Source: an uncultured Alistipes sp. (GTDB taxonomy: Bacteria > Bacteroidota > Bacteroidia > Bacteroidales > Rikenellaceae). From it: a stretch of 5,577 nucleotides of DNA. How positions within the stretch are numbered: the first letter of the stretch is position 1; each line of letters opens with the position of its first letter. Of the stretch, positions 1-5,123 are shown piece by piece. The stretch spans positions 1 to 5,577 of the forward strand of contig CAAGHX010000054.1 in assembly GCA_900769745.1 (NCBI GenBank). Direction: 5' to 3'. The notes below the pieces were generated by a model. That model searched no databases. It had not been told where the DNA came from and worked only from the letters and a program-made list of their open reading frames with translations. The translations under genes were made by a program, and so were the position numbers.

Positions 1-96
1 AGCAGCCATACCGCTCTTTGGGTTCTGCACCAAAATCGCGAGAATAAGGATAATGCTCGCAACCAAAATCAATCCGATACAAATTGAATACAACAT
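1..96 (-). CDS. secG: SecG, preprotein translocase subunit (N-terminal 32 residues, cut by window edge)
   Basis: SecG is the small accessory subunit of the SecYEG channel in the inner membrane and assists SecA-driven protein export. The frame opens with ATG at 96-94 and stays open to the left edge, giving 32 residues. Residues 4-23 form a hydrophobic transmembrane helix rich in Ile, Leu and Val. It is followed directly by LVQNPKSGMAA, the characteristic SecG segment after the first helix (the LVQ-x-PK-x-G signature). The second helix and C-terminus lie outside the window. It starts 15 bases after the stop of the TPR gene, so it is probably the last visible member of the lptE operon. No Shine-Dalgarno sequence is visible, as is usual in Bacteroidota. 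The identification rests on a short piece, but the signature is distinctive. Confidence 0.88.
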   Translation of the reverse strand, partial: MLYSICIGLILVASIILILAILVQNPKSGMAA

Positions 97-111
97 AATT
101 TTATACTGTTT

Positions 112-600
112 TTAATTATTTTTATCAATTTTTTCAATTAACCCTGCAAAGTAAACACTTTTTTCGGGATTTAGCAAACTTAATTTGCGATAAGTTTCTA
201 TTGCCATATCTTTCAAGCCCTGAGCAAGGTACACCTCGGCCAGCTCTTCGCTCACCATATCCTCCTCATCGTCGATATCAGCCTCCACCACAATCTCGTC
301 GGTTGGCTCACCCTCCTCGGCTACTATTCTACCGTGCGAAGTGCGCAAAAAACGGTCGATAATATCGTCCGATGTAAGGTGCATAAGTCGCTCAATATCA
401 ATCTCTTTATTCTGCAACTCTGGCCTTTGCATAAGCTCTCGAAGAAGCTCTGCAGCACGCTCTTTATCAGCCACCTCACTCATCTTTTCCACAGCCTCAG
501 AAGCCCATCGCTCGCTCTTCAAAAGAGCCGCAACATCCTCCTTCTCAATGAAAATCTGCTCATCGGCAGGGGCATTATTTTTTTTGAAAAAATTTCCCAT
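112..600 (-). CDS. Small TPR-containing protein between lptE and secG, function unknown
   Basis: This 162-residue acidic protein has no signal peptide or membrane segment, so it is probably cytoplasmic. Residues 10-90 are predicted to be largely helical and charged. Residues 93-117 are a strongly acidic linker containing DIDDEED. Residues 118-151 form one tetratricopeptide-like helix pair: SEELAEVYLAQGLKDMAIET, then YRKLSLLNPEKSVYF. This 'E-LA-IY--QG----AI--Y-KL----PEKS-YFA' ending is a pattern I recognise from Bacteroidota proteins encoded beside lptE and secG. One TPR unit is too few for a stable superhelix, so it may dimerise or bind a partner. The ATG at 600-598 follows the lptE stop by 4 bases, which suggests translational coupling. 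Near the start, codons 3-8 hold a run of six T and a run of eight A. The start has no competing upstream ATG. No biochemical role can be assigned. Confidence 0.85.
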   Translation of the reverse strand: MGNFFKKNNAPADEQIFIEKEDVAALLKSERWASEAVEKMSEVADKERAAELLRELMQRPELQNKEIDIERLMHLTSDDIIDRFLRTSHGRIVAEEGEPTDEIVVEADIDDEEDMVSEELAEVYLAQGLKDMAIETYRKLSLLNPEKSVYFAGLIEKIDKNN

Positions 601-604
601 AATA

Positions 605-1138
605 CTACCAATTTGATGCTGCTGCCTGGAAAATATCGGTTACAATCTGTTTTACAATCTCCTCATCGAGTGAAGCCTGCACATCGGTAAGCAACTGCGA
701 AGAGTCGTAATCGGTATAGGCCGAGAACTCGCGATTAAACGAATTCTTTGGCTCAATGTTGTTGGTAAAGCGCACCTTAACCTTAATTGTCAAACGGTTC
801 AGCACCGCATAGTCGCTACTCGACACCGAAGCTGTTGTTGAGCTATAACCAATAATCTCGCCCTCAAAAGCAAAATCACCATTATCCTCCACTAGCTGCA
901 ACTTTGTCTGGCGCGAGAACTTATCCTTCAGAGCCTCCGAGAGCACAGTGCTCAGCGTAGGCGACACCATAGGGGCGTTGTTGGGGAAATAGGCCACGCT
1001 AAAGGTCTTAGCCGACTCGGGGATACTCGCACCCGAGAGCGAATAGCCGCCCTTCATAAATATACATCCGCTGAGCAGCAACGCACCTGCCACCACCAAC
1101 GGCATCAACACCCATTTCGATAGAATATTCAACTTCAC
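605..1138 (-). CDS. lptE: LptE-family LPS-assembly lipoprotein
   Basis: LptE is an outer-membrane lipoprotein that plugs the LptD barrel and helps deliver lipopolysaccharide to the cell surface. The product is 177 residues, normal for the Bacteroidota branch of the family. A short basic N-terminus (Lys2, Lys8) leads into a hydrophobic stretch and the lipobox LLSGC, with Cys25 as the predicted lipidation site. The mature protein then has GGYSLSGASIP (residues 30-40), the typical start of the LptE fold, followed by a phrase around YFPNNAP (residues 50-56) and alternating beta and helical segments. The start codon is GTG at 1138-1136. The next in-frame ATG (residue 12) would remove the basic part of the signal peptide, so GTG is preferred. 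It begins 25 bases after the sigma-54 activator's stop and ends 4 bases before the TPR gene. It ends in TAG. Confidence 0.88.
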   Translation of the reverse strand: MKLNILSKWVLMPLVVAGALLLSGCIFMKGGYSLSGASIPESAKTFSVAYFPNNAPMVSPTLSTVLSEALKDKFSRQTKLQLVEDNGDFAFEGEIIGYSSTTASVSSSDYAVLNRLTIKVKVRFTNNIEPKNSFNREFSAYTDYDSSQLLTDVQASLDEEIVKQIVTDIFQAAASNW

Positions 1139-1163
1139 TCTACAATCTACTTAAACCGTTATT

Positions 1164-2429
1164 CTAAATATCATCGTCCGAGATTCCCAACTCTTTGATT
1201 CGGCGGTAGAGCGTACGCTCCGAAAGGAACAACTCGCGTGCCGCGTCACGACGACGACCATTATTATTTTTCAACGCACGCAATATCTGCTCGCGCTGCA
1301 TATCTGCCTTTGTCTGGCCCTTTGTTGGCACTTCATCTACCACCACCTCACTCTCGGCATAATCGGCCGCAGAATCGACACTTGGCACAACCGACGCTGT
1401 GTGCGACACCACACCTGCCTGATGGTGCGACACGATAGGCGAAGGCAACAGACCTATCACCTCCGACTTTGGCTGCTGAGGCATAGGATGCGAGCCGTGC
1501 ATCAACTCCGAGAGCATACGCTTAAGGTCGTTGATATCGCTTCGCATATCGAAGAGAATCTTGTATAGCAACTCTCGCTCGGTTGAGAACTCATCGCTTG
1601 CGCTCTTACCCACCGACATAGCCGCTGTGGTATTGTGAACGGGAGCAAGGTAAGTCGCCAATACATCAGCCGTTACTACCCTATTCTTCTCAAGGGCCGA
1701 AATCTGCTCAGCTACATTCTTCAGCTGACGTACATTTCCTCTCCAATAATGGCTCTGCAAAAGCGCCTTTGCACCCTCATCGAGCTGAATGGCCGGCATC
1801 TTATACTGCACTGCCACATCTGCCGCAAACTTACGGAACAACAGCGGAATATCCTCCACACGCTCACGCAATGGTGGTACCGAGATAGGCACCGTATTTA
1901 GTCGATAGTACAAATCTTCACGGAAACGACCCGCCTCGATAGCCTTCAACAAATCGTTATTCGTAGCGGCCACTACTCGCACGTTGGTCTTCTGAACCTT
2001 AGCCGAACCCACGCGGATAAATTCTCCCGACTGCAACACACGCAACAGACGCACCTGTGTAGAGAGTGGTAACTCGCCCACTTCATCGAGGAAAATTGTA
2101 CCTCCATCTGCCTCCTCGAAGTAACCCTTGCGGGCCTCGGTAGCACCCGTAAACGAGCCCTTCTCGTGACCAAACAGCTCCGAGTCGATAGTTCCTTCGG
2201 GGATAGCACCGCAATTCACGGCGATATACTTGGCGTGTTTACGAGCCGAGAATGCGTGAATAATCTGAGGAAAGAACTCCTTACCTACTCCACTCTCGCC
2301 TGTAACCAAAACCGAGAGGTCGGTTGGAGCGACACGCAATGCTACGCTCAGCGCACGATTCATCGCATCGGAGTTACCGATGATTCCAAATCGCTGCTTT
2401 ATGCTCATCATATCTTGTCCGTCCAGCAT
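1164..2429 (-). CDS. Sigma-54-dependent transcriptional activator, AAA+ and Fis-type HTH, no receiver domain
   Basis: This 421-residue protein is a bacterial enhancer-binding protein that uses ATP to open promoters held by RNA polymerase with sigma-54 (RpoN). The AAA+ domain begins almost at once, near residue 15. Visible motifs are Walker A GESGVGKE (44-51), the sigma-54-contacting loop GSFTGA (91-96, Ser replacing the usual Ala of GAFTGA), Walker B GGTIFLDE (109-116), the arginine-finger region FREDLYYRLN (169-178), PPLRER (185-190) and the sensor-II segment GNVRQL (231-236). Residues 280-310 form a charged helix including LLYKILFDMRSDINDLKRML, which I recognise from lptE-linked regulators of this phylum. 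A His/Pro/Val-rich linker follows, then a Fis-type helix-turn-helix at 380-416. No receiver, GAF or PAS domain is present, so the input signal is not in this chain. The ATG lies 6 bases after the HU-like gene's stop. ATGs at codons 7 and 8 are possible alternative starts and would keep every domain. Confidence 0.93.
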   Translation of the reverse strand: MLDGQDMMSIKQRFGIIGNSDAMNRALSVALRVAPTDLSVLVTGESGVGKEFFPQIIHAFSARKHAKYIAVNCGAIPEGTIDSELFGHEKGSFTGATEARKGYFEEADGGTIFLDEVGELPLSTQVRLLRVLQSGEFIRVGSAKVQKTNVRVVAATNNDLLKAIEAGRFREDLYYRLNTVPISVPPLRERVEDIPLLFRKFAADVAVQYKMPAIQLDEGAKALLQSHYWRGNVRQLKNVAEQISALEKNRVVTADVLATYLAPVHNTTAAMSVGKSASDEFSTERELLYKILFDMRSDINDLKRMLSELMHGSHPMPQQPKSEVIGLLPSPIVSHHQAGVVSHTASVVPSVDSAADYAESEVVVDEVPTKGQTKADMQREQILRALKNNNGRRRDAARELFLSERTLYRRIKELGISDDDI

Positions 2430-2435
2430 ATCAAA

Positions 2436-3341
2436 CTACTCTGCTTGCTTCTCAATATAATCCAAATCGGGATTGCGTACTGTGCTCTCTGCACTCGCTG
2501 GCACCTCGCCATAAATCTCGGCATCGAGACGTGACGCACGCCAATCGTTCCACATACCGTAGGCCAACGCAGCGATAGCAATCAATGCAGCACCTATGGC
2601 TATCTTCATTATCAAGTCGCTCTTATTGCTACGACGTGTCATAGCCGACTCACGACCCGACACAATCTTACGACCCTTACCATAACGCAAGCCCTTCACA
2701 TAATCATCGGGGCGCATCTTCGATGTAGCCGACACACGTTGAGTGTCGTAAACAACCTCGGTACGATGTGTACGTTGTGGCGCAGGACGTGGCGCAGCAG
2801 CACGAGGTGTTACCTCAATCTCTACATCCTCCTGCTCCTCCTCTACCGCAACCTTAGCCTTTGGCTCAACGGCTGGTGCTGGCTTCTGCTCCTGAGGCTT
2901 TGATGCTGCCTGCAAAGCAACGCTTTCAGCCATATCGGCTGCCACATTCACACTGCTCGCAACGCTCTCCACCGACTGAGCTGCTGGCTGCTTCGACTCC
3001 AAAGCACCCACCAAATCCTCAGCCTCAGTTGCAGGGGCATACTCAAATGTGATTGCACCGTTGGCATTAGTGCTCAAACGACCAAAGCCGCGAAGCAAGC
3101 ACTCGCCACTACTCTGCAAGCGGTAATTAATCTCGAAGACAAATCTATCAACCACACCCGCAGCCTCAATCTCCGACATACCGGCCTCTGAGAGCAACTT
3201 ACGCAACACGCCATCGTCACCCTTCAACAGATTGGAAAAGAGGATAGTTTGCTGTGGCACCTTCACCATAAAAGCGCCGAAATTGGGGATAATCAAACGC
3301 TTGTTTGACTCCAAATATTTAGCTATAATTTCTACTACCAT
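2436..3341 (-). CDS. Membrane-anchored HU-like (HU-CCDC81-type) DNA-binding-fold protein
   Basis: The product is 301 residues. Residues 1-103 resemble the HU/IHF-superfamily domain found in Bacteroidota membrane proteins, with KYLESNKRLIIPNFGAF (8-24), a helical middle DDGVLRKLLSEAGMSE (42-57), and a closing beta segment LLRGFGRLS (82-90). Residues 104-205 are a low-complexity linker rich in Ala, Pro, Gln and Glu, with an acidic cluster around VEEEQEDVEIEV. A basic stretch follows, including GLRYGKGRK and MTRRSNKS, then one transmembrane helix at about 243-263 and a tail of about 38 residues. By the positive-inside rule the HU-like domain is cytoplasmic and the tail periplasmic. I start it at the ATG at 3341-3339, because the recognisable fold begins there and a good promoter lies just upstream; the open frame extends 20 codons further to a GTG that would sit upstream of that promoter. 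Whether it binds DNA, protein or peptidoglycan-related partners is not shown. Confidence 0.82.
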   Translation of the reverse strand: MVVEIIAKYLESNKRLIIPNFGAFMVKVPQQTILFSNLLKGDDGVLRKLLSEAGMSEIEAAGVVDRFVFEINYRLQSSGECLLRGFGRLSTNANGAITFEYAPATEAEDLVGALESKQPAAQSVESVASSVNVAADMAESVALQAASKPQEQKPAPAVEPKAKVAVEEEQEDVEIEVTPRAAAPRPAPQRTHRTEVVYDTQRVSATSKMRPDDYVKGLRYGKGRKIVSGRESAMTRRSNKSDLIMKIAIGAALIAIAALAYGMWNDWRASRLDAEIYGEVPASAESTVRNPDLDYIEKQAE

Positions 3342-3362
3342 TGTTAGCACATAAATTTGGTG

Positions 3363-3394
3363 TAAAGATACTAACTTTCTGCCAAATACCCAAA
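3363..3394 (-). promoter_or_regulatory. Promoter of the HU-like/sigma-54 activator/lptE operon
   Basis: Read on the minus strand, TTTG (3394-3391) is followed by exactly 20 bases and TATCTTTA (3370-3363). This fits the Bacteroidota housekeeping promoter, TTTG about 19-21 bases before TAnnTTTG, with one mismatch at the last base. Transcription would start near 3356, leaving a leader of about 15 bases before the ATG at 3341. This placement supports the shorter start chosen for the HU-like protein. The rpsU terminator lies just upstream, so this should be the head of a new transcription unit. The boxes were matched by eye only. Confidence 0.65.
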
Positions 3395-3435
3395 TCCACA
3401 CTCCAAATTACCCAAAATAACTGACATTTTGGCAG
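3379..3435. repeat. Inverted repeat and CCAAAT direct repeats over the operon promoter
   Basis: On the plus strand CTGCCAAA (3379-3386) is matched by its exact inverse TTTGGCAG (3428-3435), with 41 bases between. Between them and overlapping the left arm, CCAAAT occurs at 3382, 3390 and 3403, with CCAAAA at 3412. The -33 promoter element lies inside the copy at 3390. This arrangement could be binding sites for a regulator acting on this promoter, but AT-rich leaders in this phylum also produce TTTGG-like words by chance. The identity of any binding protein is unknown. Confidence 0.35.
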
Positions 3436-3469
3436 ACATTGGTGATTTCCCGACCAAAACCCCGCCCCG

Positions 3470-3510
3470 AAAACAAAAGAAGAGGCTTGGAAAATCCAAA
3501 CCTCTTCTTT
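3470..3510 (-). terminator. Intrinsic terminator of rpsU
   Basis: On the minus strand a near-perfect stem forms between 3510-3496 and 3490-3476. It has 15 pairs including one G-U, closing a 5-base loop (ATTTT), and is followed by TTTTGTTTT if the last stem bases are counted in the T-tract. It begins 15 bases after the rpsU stop. The tract is on the minus side only, so it should terminate rpsU transcription and insulate the downstream operon. Confidence 0.9.
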
Positions 3511-3525
3511 GCTCTATCTGAGTTA

Positions 3526-3717
3526 TTACTCCTCGCAGCGGTAAGTGTGCTCAACGTAGATAGCGCGCTGCATCTGCTCACGCTTTGCGATTGATGGCTT
3601 TGTGAAGTACTGACGACGACGCAACTCCTTCAAAACACCAGTACGCTCATACTTACGCTTAAACTTCTTGAGGGCCTTCTCGATGTTCTCTCCCTCCTTA
3701 ACAGGCATAATAATCAT
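3526..3717 (-). CDS. rpsU: Small ribosomal subunit protein bS21
   Basis: bS21 sits on the platform of the 30S subunit near the 3' end of 16S rRNA. In Bacteroidia it helps to bury the anti-Shine-Dalgarno sequence. The product is 63 residues, normal for this phylum. It contains VKEGENIEKALKKFKRKYER (6-25), TGVLKELRRRQYFTKPS (26-42) and a C-terminal AIYVEHTYRCEE, and is very basic. Tyr54 is present; as I recall, this position contacts the sequestered rRNA tail in Flavobacterium. The start at ATG 3717-3715 aligns residue for residue with the N-terminus of E. coli bS21. The frame stays open 21 codons further upstream to a TTG, but that stretch is AT-rich leader. Codons 7-9 (AAG GAG GGA) hold a perfect AAGGAGG, while no such sequence precedes the start. 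It is probably transcribed alone or read through from the helix-hairpin-helix gene, and it ends at a strong terminator. Confidence 0.96.
   Translation of the reverse strand: MIIMPVKEGENIEKALKKFKRKYERTGVLKELRRRQYFTKPSIAKREQMQRAIYVEHTYRCEE
3691..3700 (-). other. Shine-Dalgarno-like sequence inside rpsU coding region
   Basis: On the minus strand TAAGGAGGGA begins 18 bases after the A of the rpsU start codon is first read (AAGGAGG is nucleotides 19-25 of the gene). It contains the seven-base perfect complement of the CCUCCUU at the 3' end of 16S rRNA. No plausible in-frame start codon follows at the usual spacing; the codon there is ATC. The seven bases are also simply the codons for the conserved Lys-Glu-Gly, so the match may be incidental. 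Confidence 0.5.
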
Positions 3718-3790
3718 AATCTTATTCTTTTTATTTTTTGTTATTTTAAATTCGTTTGTTTTACGGCTATAAGTTGCCAACTACTGCTGC

Positions 3791-3820
3791 GGGGCTCGAA
3801 AACCTTTTCCGACAATCCCC
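3791..3820 (-). promoter_or_regulatory. Stem-loop between the helix-hairpin-helix gene and rpsU
   Basis: On the minus strand GGGG (3820-3817) pairs with CCCC (3794-3791). After an asymmetric internal loop, a six-pair inner stem, TCGGAA with TTTCGA (one G-U), closes a five-base loop AAGGT. It begins 17 bases after the upstream stop and lies about 74 bases before the rpsU start. No T-tract follows, so it is a poor intrinsic terminator. It could be a leader structure of rpsU or a processing/3' end structure of the upstream mRNA. Confidence 0.4.
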
Positions 3821-3837
3821 AAGTAAATATCAACTCT

Positions 3838-5040
3838 CTACTCGGCGGCTTTGGGCCTAAATCGAAGATACGGAGCCAAGCGTTTGGCCTCTTCCTCAGA
3901 TAATATGTTCTGTTCGGTCATCTCTTCGATTCTACTCCAACCTCCTTTCAATTGTCGTTTCTTAATAATTCTCCTCAAGGCCTGCGCCGTCACATATGGA
4001 TGACGCTCCAACTCCTTTGGAGCCGCAAAGTTAATATCAATTTTTGATATTTTGCAACTATCACACAAAATTTGTTGCAAAATTTTAGAAAAATTCTCTT
4101 CTGTGACACATTTTAGCTCACTAATTTGCTCCACAGAGTAGTATCCGCCCAAATAATTGCGGTATTTTATGATTTCCGATGCACTCTTCGGGCCAATTCC
4201 ATCTATGGCAACAAGCGTCGCAGAGTCGGCTTCGTTTATCTCTATCAAGGCTTTTCTGTAAGTTTTCGCAACGCTTTTGCTCGAATCTACTGACTGATTT
4301 TTGACATCATCAGACGCCTTAGGCTCAGAGTAAACGATATACTTTGCCAACGAATCAGCCACCGCCCCATCTACCACATAGCAACGACGCAAGTGCTCCT
4401 CCGAGAAGATTCCACCCGAAGCGTTACGATAGTTTACGAAGACATCGGCCTGCTTACTACTCAAGCCCCACCCCGTAAGATATTGCGCCGACACAGTATC
4501 GACCAAAAATCGCTCTGGCCTCACGCTAAACACATCTCTTTTCGCCTTCGCATTCTGTGTGGTTGCAACTCTTGGTAAAGATGCATCGTTTGACTTAGAT
4601 TTCATAGTCACCCGACTGCCTTTATCTCGTTGCTGAGCTTCAAGCCTACGTTCCGCAACCTTGTATTCAAGAGTTAGGCTATCATCTATTATAATGTATG
4701 GTTTAATCTGCGCATATAGCGAATCGTCAACGCCCGACACCATAGCCAAATCCTCGACCATACGATACACTTTGCCATACTTTCGCCATCGGACTATACC
4801 CACAGCAACTTCAGCAGGCAAACCAGCCTCACGCAGCTGCTCATACTCATCTACATTGGGATTAAACGGCTTAAAGCCTGGCTGCTCAACCACAGATTGC
4901 TCCAGCATAGAGTCAACATCTTCTTCCGAAAGCAGGCGCACATCGAGAATCTTATACAGACCCGCGAGCATAATGATAATAGCCATCAGCGGTGCAAAGA
5001 AGAGCAATCCTTTACGTTCAATATGAGAAAATAGCTTCAT
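3838..5040 (-). CDS. Membrane-anchored protein with four helix-hairpin-helix repeats (ComEA-like)
   Basis: The product is 400 residues. Residues 1-10 are a short, slightly basic cytoplasmic start, and residues 11-32 form a single transmembrane helix, placing the rest in the periplasm. Four ComEA-type helix-hairpin-helix units follow at about 59-116, 179-237, 266-325 and 334-394. The third is the most canonical (INEADSATLVAIDGIGPKSA, then IIKYRNYLGG at 290-299). The fourth has INFAAPKELERHPYVTAQAL and ends at PYLRF. A polar, charged linker (119-175) separates units one and two. In ComEA proteins such units bind DNA non-specifically during uptake, but no competence genes are visible here, so DNA uptake is only a possibility. 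I start at ATG 5040-5038; an ATG 12 codons upstream lies within the intergenic hairpin and adds nothing family-like. It lies 83 bases after the oxidoreductase stop and 120 bases before rpsU. Bases 4031-4090 are unusually AT-rich. Confidence 0.85.
   Translation of the reverse strand: MKLFSHIERKGLLFFAPLMAIIIMLAGLYKILDVRLLSEEDVDSMLEQSVVEQPGFKPFNPNVDEYEQLREAGLPAEVAVGIVRWRKYGKVYRMVEDLAMVSGVDDSLYAQIKPYIIIDDSLTLEYKVAERRLEAQQRDKGSRVTMKSKSNDASLPRVATTQNAKAKRDVFSVRPERFLVDTVSAQYLTGWGLSSKQADVFVNYRNASGGIFSEEHLRRCYVVDGAVADSLAKYIVYSEPKASDDVKNQSVDSSKSVAKTYRKALIEINEADSATLVAIDGIGPKSASEIIKYRNYLGGYYSVEQISELKCVTEENFSKILQQILCDSCKISKIDINFAAPKELERHPYVTAQALRRIIKKRQLKGGWSRIEEMTEQNILSEEEAKRLAPYLRFRPKAAE
4033..4083. repeat. 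Two overlapping perfect inverted repeats in an AT-rich patch inside the helix-hairpin-helix gene
   Basis: AATATCAA (4033-4040) and TTGATATT (4044-4051) form an 8-base inverted repeat with a 3-base spacer. ATTTTGCAAC (4049-4058) and GTTGCAAAAT (4074-4083) form a 10-base inverted repeat with a 15-base spacer. The two share 4049-4051, so the RNA could form one or the other in full. They encode the junction between the third and fourth helix-hairpin-helix units. By hand count only 12 of the 60 bases at 4031-4090 are G or C, against 32 of 60 at 4801-4860 in the same gene. Confidence 0.7.
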
Positions 5041-5064
5041 ATGAAAATTCCCTTTTATACTCTT

Positions 5065-5096
5065 CCCGCACCACATGCGAGATAAGTTCTCGCGGG
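5065..5096 (-). promoter_or_regulatory. Hairpin between the oxidoreductase and helix-hairpin-helix genes
   Basis: On the minus strand GCGAGA (5093-5088) and TCTCGC (5082-5077) form a perfect six-pair stem with a five-base loop ACTTA. An alternative outer pairing, CCCGC (5096-5092) with GCGGG (5069-5065), competes for two of the same bases. No T-tract follows, so it is not a standard terminator. It lies 27 bases after the oxidoreductase stop and may stabilise the upstream mRNA end or act in the leader of the downstream gene. I found no clear TTTG/TAnnTTTG promoter in this 83-base gap. Confidence 0.45.
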
Positions 5097-5123
5097 CTAC
5101 ATCACATTACGATATACTACTAT

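Noticed and set aside
91..96. Left-edge fragment as a generic membrane peptide rather than SecG
   Set aside because: The sequence after the helix, LVQNPKSGMAA, is a distinctive SecG signature and the gene context agrees.
334..690. Plus-strand open frames over the TPR and lptE genes (also 1238-1438, 1635-1901, 2166-2534, 2861-3052, 4393-4578 and 4661-5026)
   Set aside because: They lie antisense to well-supported genes, show no recognisable domain, and have compositions expected of reverse-strand shadows.
1973..2209. Minus-strand frames in another register inside the activator (1973-2209) and the oxidoreductase (5129-5320)
   Set aside because: They overlap conserved coding regions in a shifted frame, and their Arg/Cys/Leu-rich products are not protein-like.
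3366..3388. Possible sigma-54 promoter (TTGGCA followed by TAGT on the minus strand) overlapping the operon promoter
   Set aside because: The GG of the -24 box is present, but the -12 box reads GT where GC is expected, and TTTG-N20-TATCTTTA explains the same region better. Autoregulation through sigma-54 stays only a remote possibility.
3342..3401. Twenty-codon N-terminal extension of the HU-like protein, starting at GTG 3401
   Set aside because: The extension overlaps the matched promoter, has no family-like sequence, and the HU-like fold begins right at the ATG at 3341.
3449..3468. G-rich patch on the minus strand (tracts of 4, 4, 2 and 3 G) just after the rpsU terminator
   Set aside because: One tract has only two G, so only a weak two-layer quadruplex could form; it lies beyond the terminator and has no evident role.
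3718..3780. Twenty-one-codon N-terminal extension of bS21, starting at TTG 3780
   Set aside because: It translates an A-rich leader, and the 63-residue form aligns end to end with the E. coli bS21 N-terminus.
5041..5076. Upstream ATG at 5076 for the helix-hairpin-helix protein
   Set aside because: It lies at the edge of the intergenic hairpin and adds 12 residues before a normal membrane-anchor start; the ATG at 5040 gives the expected short basic start before the membrane helix.
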